Of a stretch of DNA of 64,000 nucleotides, positions 15,048-24,365 are shown piece after piece; position 1 is the first letter of the stretch; each line of letters starts with the position of its first letter. Source of the DNA: Mycolicibacterium fluoranthenivorans (GTDB lineage Bacteria; Actinomycetota; Actinomycetes; Mycobacteriales; Mycobacteriaceae); assembly GCF_011758805.1 (NCBI RefSeq), contig NZ_JAANOW010000001.1, positions 3,596,001 through 3,660,000 of the forward strand, in the 5' to 3' direction. Both the position numbers and the translations under genes were made by a program. A model generated the notes under the pieces. The model did not search any database. It was given only the letters and a program-made list of their open reading frames with translations, and had not been told where the DNA came from.

Positions 15048-17678
15048 TCAGCTATGGGCTTTGGTCCTCAACCTCGGTACGTCAGTCCTTGTCACCAGGC
15101 GGCCATGATGACTGAAGCGTGCGGCGCGGCGGTGGATGCGCGTGTCCGCGCCGCGCGTGCGGGCTGGCGGTACACCGACGGGGTCGCGGTAGAACACCGA
15201 TTTGGTGACCTCGACCAGCACCAGGTAGGCGACGGCCATACCCGCAAGTGCGGCGAAGTACTGCCAGGGCAACGGCGCGAACCCCATGCTGCGGGCAGGA
15301 CCCCAGAAGCTGATGGCGATACCCACGGCGATCACGGCCACGGTCGCCAGGGTCAGCAGACCACCGGGCCGGCTGCGGGTGAAGGGAATTCGGCGCGTGC
15401 GTATGGCGAAGATGATGAGTGTCTGGGTCGCCAGCGACTCCACGAACCACCCGGTGCGAAACTCCGGTGGAGCGGCATGCAGCACGCCGAGCATCAGGCC
15501 GAAGGTCAAGAAGTCGAACAGGGAACTGACCGGACCGAAGGTGAGCATGAACCGCCTGATGAAAGCGATGTTCCAATGTGAAGGAGCACGCAGCTGTTCG
15601 GGGTCGACCCGGTCGGTGGGGATGGCCAACTGGGAACTGTCGTACAGCAGGTTGTTCAGCAGGATCTGACTGGGCAGCATCGGCAGGAACGGCAGGATCG
15701 AGGAGGCGGCGGCCGCACTGAACATGTTGCCGAAATTGCTCGAGGTGCCCATCAAGACGTACTTGATGGTGTTGGCGAAGATGCGTCGACCTTCTGCGAC
15801 GCCGGCGGCGAGCACACCAAGGTCCTTCTCCATCAGCACCACGTCCGCCGCGTCTTTGGCGACATCACTGGCAGTATCGACGGATATCCCGACATCGGCG
15901 GCATGAAGTGCCAGCGCATCGTTGACCCCGTCGCCCAGGAACCCCACCGCCCGTCCGACGCGGCGGGCCTCGGTGATCAACGCCGCCTTCTGTTCGGGTG
16001 AGATCCTGGCAAAGATGGTGTGGTTCTGGACGGCACTCGCGTAGTCCTCAGGACCGAGGGCCGCCAGTTCGGCTCCCGTGATGGTCCCTCTTGTCGGCAA
16101 ACCCAGCTCGGCGCACACTTTCTCGGCAACGCGCGGGTTGTCTCCGGTGGCGACCTTGACCTCGATCCCCAGCTCTGCCAAAGCGTGCAGGGATTGCGCT
16201 GCAGCGGGTTTCGGCTCGTCGGCGAAACACAGAAATCCGTCCAAGGTCAGGTCTGCCTCGTCGGCCGCCTCGATCTCGGTCAGGTCAGGGGCTGGTCGGC
16301 TCGCCACTGCCACGACACGTCGCCCCTCGTCGAAGAGCGCGTTCAACGTCGCCTGGGCACCGTCTGGCACCGTGACGCAATGCGCGAGGATCTGCTCGGG
16401 GGCACCCTTGGTCACGAGTCGGCGCTGTCCCCGGTCGTCGACCAAGGCGGATGTCGCTCGCCGGGCATGATCGAACGGGAGTACCGCCACGCACCGCGCG
16501 CCGTCGATGCTCACGGTGCCGGCGGCCGCGGTGAGGGCGGCGTCCAGCGGATTGGCACTCTGCCCGCCCGCGGTCTCCAGGTCGCTGGCCAGCAGTCCGA
16601 GCCTGAGGACCGCGTCGCTGTGGGTACCGGTGGCGTCGACGGCATCGATGTAGGTGATCTGGCCGTTGGTGAGCGTCCCGGTCTTGTCCGTGATCAGCAC
16701 ATCGATATCGCCGAGGTCCTCGATGCAGACCAGACGTTTGACGAGGACATGTTGGCGGGCCAACCGTCGTGAACCGGTCGCCAGGCTGGTACTGACCACC
16801 GCGGGCAGCAATTGCGGGGTGATGCCGACGGCGATCGCCAACGCGAACAACGCTGCGTCGATCAGGGGGCGTCCGAGCATCACGTTGATCCCCAGGATGA
16901 AGGCGGTCAGGATCAGCGCCACCCACAGCAGGAGATAGGAGAACTTTCGCAGGCCCCGCTGAAAGTCGGTCTCGGGCTGGCGTTCACCCAGTCCGACAGC
17001 AAGCCTGCCGAACTGAGCGCGCTCGCCGGTGGCATAGACGATGCCCACAGCGTCGCCCGCGGTGACGACGGTGCCCATGAACGCCAAGTTGGAACAGTCG
17101 GGCAGGCTGCGCGCATCGTCGACGGACAGCGCAGTTTTCTGGGCCGGTGTCGATTCTCCGGACAGGATGCTCTCGTTGCACTCCAGTCCATGGACCGTCA
17201 CCAGACGGATATCGGCGGGCACCACCTCCCCCAGCGTCAACCGGACCACATCGCCCACCACCAGATGGGTGACACTGTCTTTGGTGAACTGACCGTCCCG
17301 ACACACCAAGGCGAAATGGTGGACCTGCGAATGCAATTGCGCGGTGGCACGCTCGGCGCGGTATTCGTTGACGAAACTCAACCCGATGCTGGCGATCAAG
17401 ATGACCCCGATGATCAGTGCCTGGGTGTGATCACCGAGGAAGAACGCCATGACCGCGGTGGCGGCCAGGAGCAGCAGCAGGGCGCTGCGCAACTGGCGCA
17501 TCAGCACGGCCCACGCGCTGACCCGGTGGGTGCGTACGGCGTTGGGGCCGTCGCGGTCCAGCCGCAGCCGGGCTTCTTCCGACGTCAGACCGGTGGTCAT
17601 ACTGCCGAGTGTGGTGAATGCGTCCTCGGCGGGCACCGCGGCGGCCCACTCCCTGGTGAGCTGGTCCGGCGCCATCAC
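15048..17678 (-). CDS. MgtA-like P-type ATPase (Mg2+ or other cation transporter)
   Basis: An 876-residue P-type ATPase. Visible landmarks: the phosphatase loop SGES near 173-176, the membrane motif GITPQLLPAVVS near 285-297 that is typical of the MgtA (P3B) class, the phosphorylation site D331 in DKTGT, and the hinge GDGVNDALAL later. It lacks heavy-metal-binding domains and a CPx motif. DosR-regulated CtpF of M. tuberculosis is a related P2-type pump; substrate here is probably Mg2+ by motif. The GTG at 17678 overlaps the upstream USP stop as GTGA; an ATG at 17675 is an equal alternative. Confidence 0.9.
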   Translation of the reverse strand: MMAPDQLTREWAAAVPAEDAFTTLGSMTTGLTSEEARLRLDRDGPNAVRTHRVSAWAVLMRQLRSALLLLLAATAVMAFFLGDHTQALIIGVILIASIGLSFVNEYRAERATAQLHSQVHHFALVCRDGQFTKDSVTHLVVGDVVRLTLGEVVPADIRLVTVHGLECNESILSGESTPAQKTALSVDDARSLPDCSNLAFMGTVVTAGDAVGIVYATGERAQFGRLAVGLGERQPETDFQRGLRKFSYLLLWVALILTAFILGINVMLGRPLIDAALFALAIAVGITPQLLPAVVSTSLATGSRRLARQHVLVKRLVCIEDLGDIDVLITDKTGTLTNGQITYIDAVDATGTHSDAVLRLGLLASDLETAGGQSANPLDAALTAAAGTVSIDGARCVAVLPFDHARRATSALVDDRGQRRLVTKGAPEQILAHCVTVPDGAQATLNALFDEGRRVVAVASRPAPDLTEIEAADEADLTLDGFLCFADEPKPAAAQSLHALAELGIEVKVATGDNPRVAEKVCAELGLPTRGTITGAELAALGPEDYASAVQNHTIFARISPEQKAALITEARRVGRAVGFLGDGVNDALALHAADVGISVDTASDVAKDAADVVLMEKDLGVLAAGVAEGRRIFANTIKYVLMGTSSNFGNMFSAAAASSILPFLPMLPSQILLNNLLYDSSQLAIPTDRVDPEQLRAPSHWNIAFIRRFMLTFGPVSSLFDFLTFGLMLGVLHAAPPEFRTGWFVESLATQTLIIFAIRTRRIPFTRSRPGGLLTLATVAVIAVGIAISFWGPARSMGFAPLPWQYFAALAGMAVAYLVLVEVTKSVFYRDPVGVPPARTRGADTRIHRRAARFSHHGRLVTRTDVPRLRTKAHS

Positions 17679-18562
17679 AGGTCGGCGGGCCTCGGCCGGC
17701 AGACCGCCACCGGAACCGGCGAGTGGTGCAGCATATTGAGACTGGTGGATCCCAGCACGGTGGCAGCCAGCGGATTGCGGCCCCGGCTACCCACCACGAC
17801 GAGTTGAGCCTCCCCCAGCCGCTGCAGGAGTGCGCGGCGGGGTTTGGCGGCATCCACGAAAAGACTGACCTCGGTGTCGGGGTACTTGTGGCGGTAGGGC
17901 TCCACCGCATTGACGAGTTCCTCGCGTTGACGTGTCTCCAGGGCGTCCCAATCGATCAAGAACGGGATGGACACCTCCCCGGGTGGGGTGCGCATCGACC
18001 AGGAGTGCACCGCCCACACCGGAGCGCCCAGCGCACCGGCTAGTTCGAAGGCCAGATCGACGGCGCCATCGCTGGAGCCGTCCACCCCGACCACAATCGG
18101 TTGTGCTGTCGGGCTGAGCAATTCGCCACGCCACGCCACCACCGGGCACTCGGCGTGGGCGGTGAGGTGGAGCGTGAGTGAACCCACGAGCAGAGCGACC
18201 GAGGGCGACAGCTCGTCGCACCCGAGCACCAGCATCCGCGCGTGCCGACTCAGCTCTTGCATGGCTGTGTCGACGGTTTCGGTGAGCGCCTCGGTGGTGA
18301 TCTCCAGATCAGGATGGCTCTCCCGAACCGCACTGGAAACCGCGTCGAGGATGGGATGTGCAGCCTCCCTTTGCTCGTCGATATAGGCCGCCTGGAACGC
18401 GGCCATGGCGTCGGTGAGGTTGTGCGCGGAGTACGGCATGGCGTGCACGATGTGCAGCCGCGCTCCCAGCCGCACCGCGAGCGCGCCTGCCCAGCGCGCC
18501 GCGTGCCGTGCCGAGATCGTCCCGTCGACACCCACCACGATGGGCCGTGCCGAATCAACCAT
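17675..18562 (-). CDS. tandem universal stress protein (Rv2005c-like context)
   Basis: A 295-residue double USP. Domain 1 begins PIVVGVDGTISARHAARWA; its loop is degenerate (LGCDELSPSVALLVGS). Domain 2 begins near 153 (PIVVGVDGSSDGAVDLAFE) and has an ATP-binding type loop VVGSRGRNPLAATVLGS. A strong GGAGGAAGG lies 7-15 bp upstream of ATG 18562. It sits between an Rv2004c-like gene upstream and the MgtA-like ATPase, whose start it overlaps. The Rv2004c/USP adjacency matches M. tuberculosis Rv2004c-Rv2005c. Confidence 0.9.
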   Translation of the reverse strand: MVDSARPIVVGVDGTISARHAARWAGALAVRLGARLHIVHAMPYSAHNLTDAMAAFQAAYIDEQREAAHPILDAVSSAVRESHPDLEITTEALTETVDTAMQELSRHARMLVLGCDELSPSVALLVGSLTLHLTAHAECPVVAWRGELLSPTAQPIVVGVDGSSDGAVDLAFELAGALGAPVWAVHSWSMRTPPGEVSIPFLIDWDALETRQREELVNAVEPYRHKYPDTEVSLFVDAAKPRRALLQRLGEAQLVVVGSRGRNPLAATVLGSTSLNMLHHSPVPVAVCRPRPADL

Positions 18563-18663
18563 GGTCCGTCCCTTCCTCCTCGGTGCCGGGGCCTTGATAG
18601 ACGAGGCCTTTCATGTGCGGAATCCTTCCGGATGAGTCGATGCAGCGTTGCGTTTCACGGCGG

Positions 18664-20220
18664 TCAGATGGCGACGCAGCACACCTCCCGCGCTTCCGCG
18701 ATGTTCGCCTGCAGCGACCGGCTGGTATCGACGCGGTGGGCACCGACCCACTCCTCTGGGTCGGGCGTCAGCGGGGCAGCCATCTCCGCGGTGGCATCGG
18801 AGGACGTCGCACCACGTGTCGCGATACGCGCCTTGGCATCGTCAAGGGTTGTGGTGCAGACGAATTCGAGTACCGGTGCGGAACAGCCCGCGGCCACTTC
18901 ATGGGCCAGGGTGCGGTGTCGCCGGTCTCGCCAGGTGCCGTCCAGGATGACGGTGTGCCCTCCGGCCAGGAACTCCTGTGCTCGCCGGAGCACATCGGCA
19001 TAGACCGTGTCGACGTTGGCGGGGTCATACAGTCCGGCGTGCAAGGTACCGGCGGTTCCACCGATCCGGCCGCTCCGTAGCAGCTCGCGGCGGACATCGT
19101 CGGTCGACACCACACGGGCGCCGATTTCCCGGGCGAGGGACTGCGCCAGTGTCGATTTCCCGGTGCCCGGTCCCCCGCCGATGATGATGAGCCGGACGGC
19201 ACCTGCGCTGAGATGCGCCAGCGCGATGGCGAGATGCCTGAGCGCGTCCGCGCGTGCCTCGGAGCGCCCCTGTCGCACGCAGATGCAATCCACCTTGGCG
19301 CGCACGACCGCGCGGTAGGCGGTGTAGAAGTGCTTGAGTCCGGGCGGCGCCTGATCATCGGCCAATCGGCAGTACTGGTCCAGGAAGTGATCGCCGAGAT
19401 CCTTGTGGCCCAGGAACTCCAGGTCCATCGCCAGAAACGCGGCGTCGTCGACGCCGTCGACATACCTCAGCTGGTCGTCGAACTCGAGGCAGTCCAGCAG
19501 CGCCGGTCCCTCCGGTAGGCAGAACACATCGGAGCTCTGCAGGTCACCGTGACCGTCGACGATCCGACGCTCCTCGATCCGGCGGGCGAACAGGGCAGGC
19601 CTTCTCGACATGAACTCGGTCGCGAGCTGCTCGACCGCTGCCACGGTATCGGCCGGCAGGATGTCTGCGGTGTAGCGGTGCAACTCGGTGAGATTCTCCT
19701 GCCACCGCGCGGCGACCGCCTCCGGGGTCGCCGACAGGTCGATGACGTCGCCGCGCTCTGCTCGACGATGGAACCCGGCCAATACCTCGGCGATCCGGTC
19801 CAGGTGACCCGTGACGGGGAGGCCCGCAGCGATCATCGTGGCGAGCCGCCGTGAATCGGGGTGGCGCCGCATCACGATGACCGGTTCGGCATGACCTTCC
19901 TGCGGACCGGTCAGGTGCGCGACCCCCAGATAGCTCGATGGCGCCAACCGCCGGTTCAACGCGACCTCGCGCTGACACACCTGCTCTCGCGCCTGCGGTG
20001 TGCTGAAGTCGAGGAAATCGGTGACCACCGGCTTCTTCGCCTTGTAGGCACGGTCACCCACCAGCACGACGATCCCGGTATGCGTCTCGTGGACCGCAGG
20101 GCTGATCACCGCGGAATCGGCGGGCGCGCCGGGTACTTCGTCCATGGCAAGAATCGTCGCCGCCGGCACACCTGGGCGGAAGCGGTCGACCGTCCCCTGC
20201 ACGACGCCAATGGTCCTCAT
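18664..20220 (-). CDS. Rv2004c-like aminoglycoside-phosphotransferase/AAA fusion protein
   Basis: A 518-residue two-domain protein. The N-terminal part (about residues 25-330) has an APH-kinase-like fold with the brace VDGHGDLQSSDVF and LLDCLEFDD, the counterpart of the catalytic HGDLxxxN and D motifs, with Ser in place of the usual Asn. The C-terminal part (about 343-518) is a P-loop kinase with Walker A GGGPGTGKST at 348-357. This matches the DosR-regulated M. tuberculosis Rv2004c. A DosR-type box lies 56 bp upstream of ATG 20220; ATG 20145 is an alternative start. Substrate unknown. Confidence 0.88.
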   Translation of the reverse strand: MRTIGVVQGTVDRFRPGVPAATILAMDEVPGAPADSAVISPAVHETHTGIVVLVGDRAYKAKKPVVTDFLDFSTPQAREQVCQREVALNRRLAPSSYLGVAHLTGPQEGHAEPVIVMRRHPDSRRLATMIAAGLPVTGHLDRIAEVLAGFHRRAERGDVIDLSATPEAVAARWQENLTELHRYTADILPADTVAAVEQLATEFMSRRPALFARRIEERRIVDGHGDLQSSDVFCLPEGPALLDCLEFDDQLRYVDGVDDAAFLAMDLEFLGHKDLGDHFLDQYCRLADDQAPPGLKHFYTAYRAVVRAKVDCICVRQGRSEARADALRHLAIALAHLSAGAVRLIIIGGGPGTGKSTLAQSLAREIGARVVSTDDVRRELLRSGRIGGTAGTLHAGLYDPANVDTVYADVLRRAQEFLAGGHTVILDGTWRDRRHRTLAHEVAAGCSAPVLEFVCTTTLDDAKARIATRGATSSDATAEMAAPLTPDPEEWVGAHRVDTSRSLQANIAEAREVCCVAI

Positions 20221-20275
20221 TCACCAGAGCACAAAGACTCTGTTCGGAGCCGTGCTGCTGCCAGGGCGAAATCCT

Positions 20276-20289
20276 GGGACCAATGGCCC
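20276..20289. promoter_or_regulatory. candidate DosR box shared by divergent genes
   Basis: GGGACCAATGGCCC matches the DosR core at 11 of 14 positions. It lies 56 bp from the minus-strand start at 20220 and 67 bp from the plus-strand start at 20356, so one box may serve both directions. Confidence 0.6.
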
Positions 20290-20355
20290 TTCTGCGCAAC
20301 GTGACGTTGAGCGATGGTCAAGGGGTCTTCACACCATGCCGAAGGGACTCCGAAC

Positions 20356-21330
20356 ATGCAGCGGACCAAAGTGGCCACCAGCGTCCTCAAGGACGCGGTG
20401 CAATCGGCGTGCCGAGCTCCGTCGATCCACAACAGCCAGCCATGGCGCTGGATCGCCGATTCCGGTGCGCTCGAACTGCACCTGGACGCGAGCCGCCTGG
20501 TGCGGACCGATTCCTCTGGTCGGCAGGCGCTGATCAGTTGCGGAGCGGTCCTCGATCACCTGCGCGTCACGATGGCGGCTGCGGGGTGGACGGCGAATGT
20601 GGACCGCTATCCGAACCCGAACAACCACCACCATCTGGCGACGATCCATTTCACCCCCTTGGACTACGTCACCGACGGCCACCGCCGCCGCGCACAGGCG
20701 ATTCGGCTGCGCAGAACGGACCGTTTGCCCTTCGCCGCACCCGTGGAGTGGAGTTCCTTCGAACCGGAACTGCTCCGGGTCGTCGGCGATACCGCGATCG
20801 TCGACGTGCTCGACGACGACGATCGTCCGGCCCTCGTCAAAGCCGCGGCCCTGACCGAGGACGCACGACTGTACGACTCTGTCTATCATGCGGAATTGGA
20901 TTGGTGGACCTCGTCATTCGACCCCACCGTGGGGATTCCGCACAGCGCATTGACCACGGCCGCGGAGACCGACCGGGTCGCCCTCGGACGTCGGTTTCCC
21001 GTCACCCACCATCAGGAGCAGCGCGACGAAGTGCCCGAAGACCATTCCCGGATCGTCGTGCTGTCCACCTACGACGACACCCACCTGGATCTGCTCGGCT
21101 GCGGCGAGGCACTGTCTGCGGCGCTCCTGTCGGCAACGATGATCGGGCTGGCCACGTGCACGCTGACCCACCTCACCGAGGTGGCGGCCGCCGCCACGAC
21201 GGTCCGTTCACTGACAGGTCACGAGTTCCCTCAAGTGCTGATCAGGATGGGCCGAACTCCGGCCGGCGAGCCTGTGCCCCCACCGACTCCGCGACGGCCG
21301 CTCGCCGAAGTCCTGACCATCAACGATTGA
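20356..21330 (+). CDS. Acg-family nitroreductase-like protein
   Basis: A 324-residue protein of the Acg group (M. tuberculosis Rv2032, Rv3127, Rv3131), which have a nitroreductase fold but are thought to sequester rather than turn over flavin. The N-terminal motif CRAPSIHNSQPWRW is diagnostic. The C-terminal half has GEALSAALLSATMIGLATCTLTHLTE and the end PRRPLAEVL. The ATG at 20356 has GAAGGGA upstream; the earlier frame start at 20314 is less likely. It heads a run of four same-strand genes ending with devR. Confidence 0.9.
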   Translation: MQRTKVATSVLKDAVQSACRAPSIHNSQPWRWIADSGALELHLDASRLVRTDSSGRQALISCGAVLDHLRVTMAAAGWTANVDRYPNPNNHHHLATIHFTPLDYVTDGHRRRAQAIRLRRTDRLPFAAPVEWSSFEPELLRVVGDTAIVDVLDDDDRPALVKAAALTEDARLYDSVYHAELDWWTSSFDPTVGIPHSALTTAAETDRVALGRRFPVTHHQEQRDEVPEDHSRIVVLSTYDDTHLDLLGCGEALSAALLSATMIGLATCTLTHLTEVAAAATTVRSLTGHEFPQVLIRMGRTPAGEPVPPPTPRRPLAEVLTIND

Positions 21331-21357
21331 GCTCGTACTCATATGAGAGGAAAACCC

Positions 21358-21639
21358 ATGAGTCACAAGCATTCCAAGAAGCATCTCGATCACCTGACCG
21401 TGAAGATCACCGTCGACGAGGTCGACAACGGCACCAATGCCACCGCGAGATTGACCTGGGAGGATGGGGAGTTGATCGGGAAGGGCCGCACGACACTCGA
21501 CCCGGATGACCACTTCCCCGAACAGGTCGGGGAGAACCTCGCCATCGCCCGGGCATTGTCGGATATCGCAGAAAAACTCTACGCCGCCACCGCCTCGGAT
21601 ATCGAGTCGGTGACCGGTGAGCGCGTATCGGTCCGCTGA
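21358..21639 (+). CDS. DUF1876 protein (Rv1738-like)
   Basis: A 93-residue protein. The order LTVKITVDE, ATARLTWEDGELIGKGRTTLDP, AIARALSDIAEKL and a C-terminal SDIESVTGERV fits Rv1738/Rv2632c. The ATG at 21358 is used because GAGAGG lies about 8 bp upstream. It follows the Acg-like gene by 27 bp and precedes the Rv3134c-like USP by 20 bp, so it is probably transcribed with the regulator. By analogy to Rv1738 it may act on stalled ribosomes in dormancy. Confidence 0.86.
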   Translation: MSHKHSKKHLDHLTVKITVDEVDNGTNATARLTWEDGELIGKGRTTLDPDDHFPEQVGENLAIARALSDIAEKLYAATASDIESVTGERVSVR

Positions 21640-21659
21640 TCGGTGCGGAGACAACCACC

Positions 21660-22511
21660 ATGAGCACACGATGGCCGTCACGACCGGTGGTCGTCGGAGT
21701 GGACGGATCGCATGCGGCGGTAGCAGCAGCCCTCTGGGCAGTCAATGAGGCGCTGCGACACGACGTTCCGCTTCGTCTGATGTGCGTCGTCGACGGTGAC
21801 GACGATACCGACTCTGCTGCCCATGATCTGGCGAGCGCCGAGATCGCGGTACGCGAGTGCATCGTGGCAGTCGAGGCGGGCCGGACACCGGTCAAGATCG
21901 AAACGGAGATCCGGCAGGGCGACCCGACCGAGGTGCTCATCGAGGCTTCCACCTCGGCACTCATGTTGTGCGTCGGGGCGACCGGCCAGGAGCACACGCC
22001 CGGAGTGGCCCTGGGCGCCCGGATCGGCGAATTGACCAGCGCGGCGCACTGTCCGGTTGCCGTCATCCGCCCCGACAGCGCCGCACTCGACGCATCAGCA
22101 GTGGTCGCCGAGATCGATGACTCGTGCGATATCGCCGCAGTTCTGGAACACGGGGTCGCGGAAGCGCGGGGCAGGCACGCCACCCTGTCCATCGTGGCGA
22201 CCTGGCAGCCGCGATTCACCGACATTCACGACACCCAGGCCCGGGCGGCCGGCAACCGTCGCACCCGTGCCGGGCTCGAGCGCAAACTTGACTGGCTACG
22301 GCGTAAACACCCCGATCTGACCATCAAGATGGCTGCAGCGCAGGGCAGTACGACCACTTACCTGCGCCGGCACGCCGCATCGGTTGATCTGCTCGTCGTG
22401 GGCCGCACCCGGCGCGGTGGTCTGTGCGACCTGATCGGGTCGCCTGGGCATGCTGCCCTGATCGACACCATGTGTTCGGTTCTGGTCTGTCCACCCCGGG
22501 CGGCATGGTGA
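21660..22511 (+). CDS. universal stress protein, Rv3134c-like by position
   Basis: A 283-residue double USP directly upstream of devR, the position of Rv3134c in M. tuberculosis. Domain 1 begins [19 protein letters not shown]. Its loop ([19 protein letters not shown]) departs from the ATP-binding consensus, and domain 2 ends [16 protein letters not shown]. The stop at 22509-22511 overlaps possible upstream starts of devR, pointing to co-transcription and coupling. No DosR-type box is obvious in the 20 bp before it, so expression probably comes from the acg promoter or an internal one. Confidence 0.88.
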   Translation: MSTRWPSRPVVVGVDGSHAAVAAALWAVNEALRHDVPLRLMCVVDGDDDTDSAAHDLASAEIAVRECIVAVEAGRTPVKIETEIRQGDPTEVLIEASTSALMLCVGATGQEHTPGVALGARIGELTSAAHCPVAVIRPDSAALDASAVVAEIDDSCDIAAVLEHGVAEARGRHATLSIVATWQPRFTDIHDTQARAAGNRRTRAGLERKLDWLRRKHPDLTIKMAAAQGSTTTYLRRHAASVDLLVVGRTRRGGLCDLIGSPGHAALIDTMCSVLVCPPRAAW

Positions 22512-22609
22512 CCACCACCCGCCCTACTCCCTCCCCCACCCGCCCGGCGGCCGTCACGGTCGGCGCCATGGGGCATGACTTATCCCGGGCAGAGCTCGAT
22601 GACGCAGAA

Positions 22610-23257
22610 GTGGTGCGCGTCTTCCTCGTCGACGACCACGAACTGGTGCGGCGCGGGCTCATCGACTTGCTCGGCGCCGATCCGGAACTTCGGGTCGTCG
22701 GCGAGGCAGGTTCGGTGGCAGAGGCGCTGGCGTCGATTCCCGCGCTACAGCCCGACGTGGCCGTGCTCGACGTGCGCCTGCCGGATGGCAACGGTATCGA
22801 ACTGTGCCGAGACCTGCTGTCCCGACAGCCCGGTTTGAGTTGCCTGATGCTGACATCGTTCACCTCGGACCAGGCGATGCTGGATGCGATCCTCGCCGGC
22901 GCCAGTGGTTACGTCCTCAAGGACATCAAGGGAATGGAACTGGCGCGGGCGATCAAAGAGGTCGGGTCCGGCCGCTCGCTGCTGGACAACCGCGCGACGG
23001 GTGCGCTGATGACCAGGTTACGGGGAGCCGCCGGCCAGTCCGATCCCCTGTCCGCCCTCAGCGATCAGGAACGGACTCTGCTGGACCTGCTCGGGGAAGG
23101 TCTCAGCAACAAGCAGATCGCCGCCAGGATGTTCCTCGCCGAGAAGACCGTGAAGAACTACGTCTCACGACTGCTCACCAAACTGGGAATGGAACGTCGT
23201 ACTCAGGCAGCAGTATTCATCTCCACGCTGAAGCGACCGCGGCATCTGGAGCCCTGA
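22610..23257 (+). CDS. devR: DevR/DosR dormancy response regulator (NarL family)
   Basis: The product follows M. tuberculosis DevR almost block by block. The receiver domain starts [15 protein letters not shown] and has the phosphoacceptor D54 in [36 protein letters not shown] covers the conserved Lys and the alpha4-alpha5 region. The C-terminal HTH has [25 protein letters not shown], including the DNA-contacting Lys-Thr-Val-Lys-Asn. GTG 22610 gives 215 residues and aligns with the known start; GTG 22508 or ATG 22568 would add an N-terminal tail. It should bind the many DosR boxes in this window. No devS gene follows. Confidence 0.93.
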   Translation: MVRVFLVDDHELVRRGLIDLLGADPELRVVGEAGSVAEALASIPALQPDVAVLDVRLPDGNGIELCRDLLSRQPGLSCLMLTSFTSDQAMLDAILAGASGYVLKDIKGMELARAIKEVGSGRSLLDNRATGALMTRLRGAAGQSDPLSALSDQERTLLDLLGEGLSNKQIAARMFLAEKTVKNYVSRLLTKLGMERRTQAAVFISTLKRPRHLEP

Positions 23258-23272
23258 CGGGAGTTCCGGTGG

Positions 23273-23563
23273 TCACGGAGTGCCCGGCAGCCGATCCATA
23301 TCGCGCGCGGTGACACTCTCCAGCCGGTTGGCCAGATCGGCCAACGCACGCGCGGCCGCCAGTTCGTCACCGACTTCCGCGAGACTCCGGTCGCCCGACC
23401 GCAACCGGGTGAACCCGACTCCGGCGGTCGTGCGCCCTCGCCAACTCAGTCGGGCCTCGGCTCTGGTGTACCCGCCGTGCCGATCGAAGACCAGTTCCAC
23501 AGTCCTCGGCATGGATTCGTCATCGCTGCCCGTACGCGGCGTGCCGGCGTCTGGTCGGTTCAT
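23273..23563 (-). CDS. DUF1876 protein
   Basis: A 96-residue protein ending 15 bp from the convergent devR stop. The core shows VELVFDRHGGYTRAEARLSWRGRTTAGVGFTRL split over two strands, then AAARALADLANRLESV and a C-terminal RDMDRLP. It is the third DUF1876 copy in the window and the most divergent. The start at ATG 23563 is uncertain; ATG 23512 would leave only the conserved core. Weak DosR-type sequences lie upstream at 23612-23636. Confidence 0.78.
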   Translation of the reverse strand: MNRPDAGTPRTGSDDESMPRTVELVFDRHGGYTRAEARLSWRGRTTAGVGFTRLRSGDRSLAEVGDELAAARALADLANRLESVTARDMDRLPGTP

Positions 23564-23611
23564 GGCCCCATCCGACTACATCGACGCCGCGGTGAGCTAG
23601 GGGCGGAAGTC

Positions 23612-23673
23612 ACGACTTCGGTCCGACTTCGGGCCTCGGGGCGATCTCCTTGGTAACGAAGGACCAGTGGCCC
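23612..23673. promoter_or_regulatory. cluster of weak DosR-type boxes between divergent genes
   Basis: AGGACCAGTGGCCC at 23660-23673 matches the DosR core at 9 of 14 positions and lies 35 bp upstream of the gene at 23709. Two overlapping half-matching sequences sharing GACTTCGG begin at 23612 and 23623, spaced 11 bp (one helical turn), on the side of the DUF1876 gene. Confidence 0.4.
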
Positions 23674-23708
23674 TATCTGCGGCTTGCCCACACGAGCATG
23701 GTGGGACC

Positions 23709-24365
23709 ATGAAGATCGACGTGACGCGGGTGGCGGCCCTGGCGGTAGTGCTCTACGGGGCGAAGCGCTACTGGCGGAACTGGGGCACCACCAAGGACGA
23801 ATGTGCGATGAATCTGCCCGGCGATGAACTGTTGCGGGAACCCCTGGTCAAGACCACCGAGGGGGTGTGGATCGACCTGCCCGTCGAGCAGGTGTGGCCC
23901 TGGGTGCTACAGCTCGGTCAGGACCGCGGCGGCTGCTACACCTACGACACCGTCGAGAACGCCTGTGGACTCGACCATCACAGCGCTGATCGCATCCATG
24001 CCGAATGGCAGGACCTCAGCGCCGGTGACACGGTCCGGTTCGCCCCACCCGGATGGCTCGGACGACGCGACGGCGTCACGCTGCCGGTGGCGAAGGTGAT
24101 CCCGCAGGAGGCGATCGTGCTGCACGGGTCACCACCGGCCATCCCGTGGGACATCGTCTGGTCCATCCATCTGATGCCGCGATGGGACGATCGCTGCCGG
24201 CTGCTCGTGCGCACCCGGGTAGGGCTGCGGCACCCGGCTGAAGTGGTGGCGTTGAGTCTGGCCGGTCCCCTGCACTCCGCCTTGACCAGGAGAATGTTGT
24301 TGGGCATCAAGCACCGAGCGGAGCGGCAACGTCATTCCGCCGTGGTCGAGGCATCCTCGTCGTGA
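23709..24365 (+). CDS. SRPBCC/polyketide-cyclase-like protein
   Basis: A 218-residue protein. After a hydrophobic N-terminal segment (VAALAVVLYGAKRYW) comes a START-like pattern: VWIDLPVEQVWPWVLQLGQDRGGCYTYD, the usual opening strand and helix of SRPBCC proteins of the DUF2867/SRPBCC group, followed by LSAGDTVRFAPPGWLG. Such proteins bind hydrophobic ligands. The ATG at 23709 is used; the stop overlaps the start of the P-type ATPase as GTGA, so the two are co-translated. Function with the ATPase is unknown. Confidence 0.75.
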   Translation: MKIDVTRVAALAVVLYGAKRYWRNWGTTKDECAMNLPGDELLREPLVKTTEGVWIDLPVEQVWPWVLQLGQDRGGCYTYDTVENACGLDHHSADRIHAEWQDLSAGDTVRFAPPGWLGRRDGVTLPVAKVIPQEAIVLHGSPPAIPWDIVWSIHLMPRWDDRCRLLVRTRVGLRHPAEVVALSLAGPLHSALTRRMLLGIKHRAERQRHSAVVEASSS

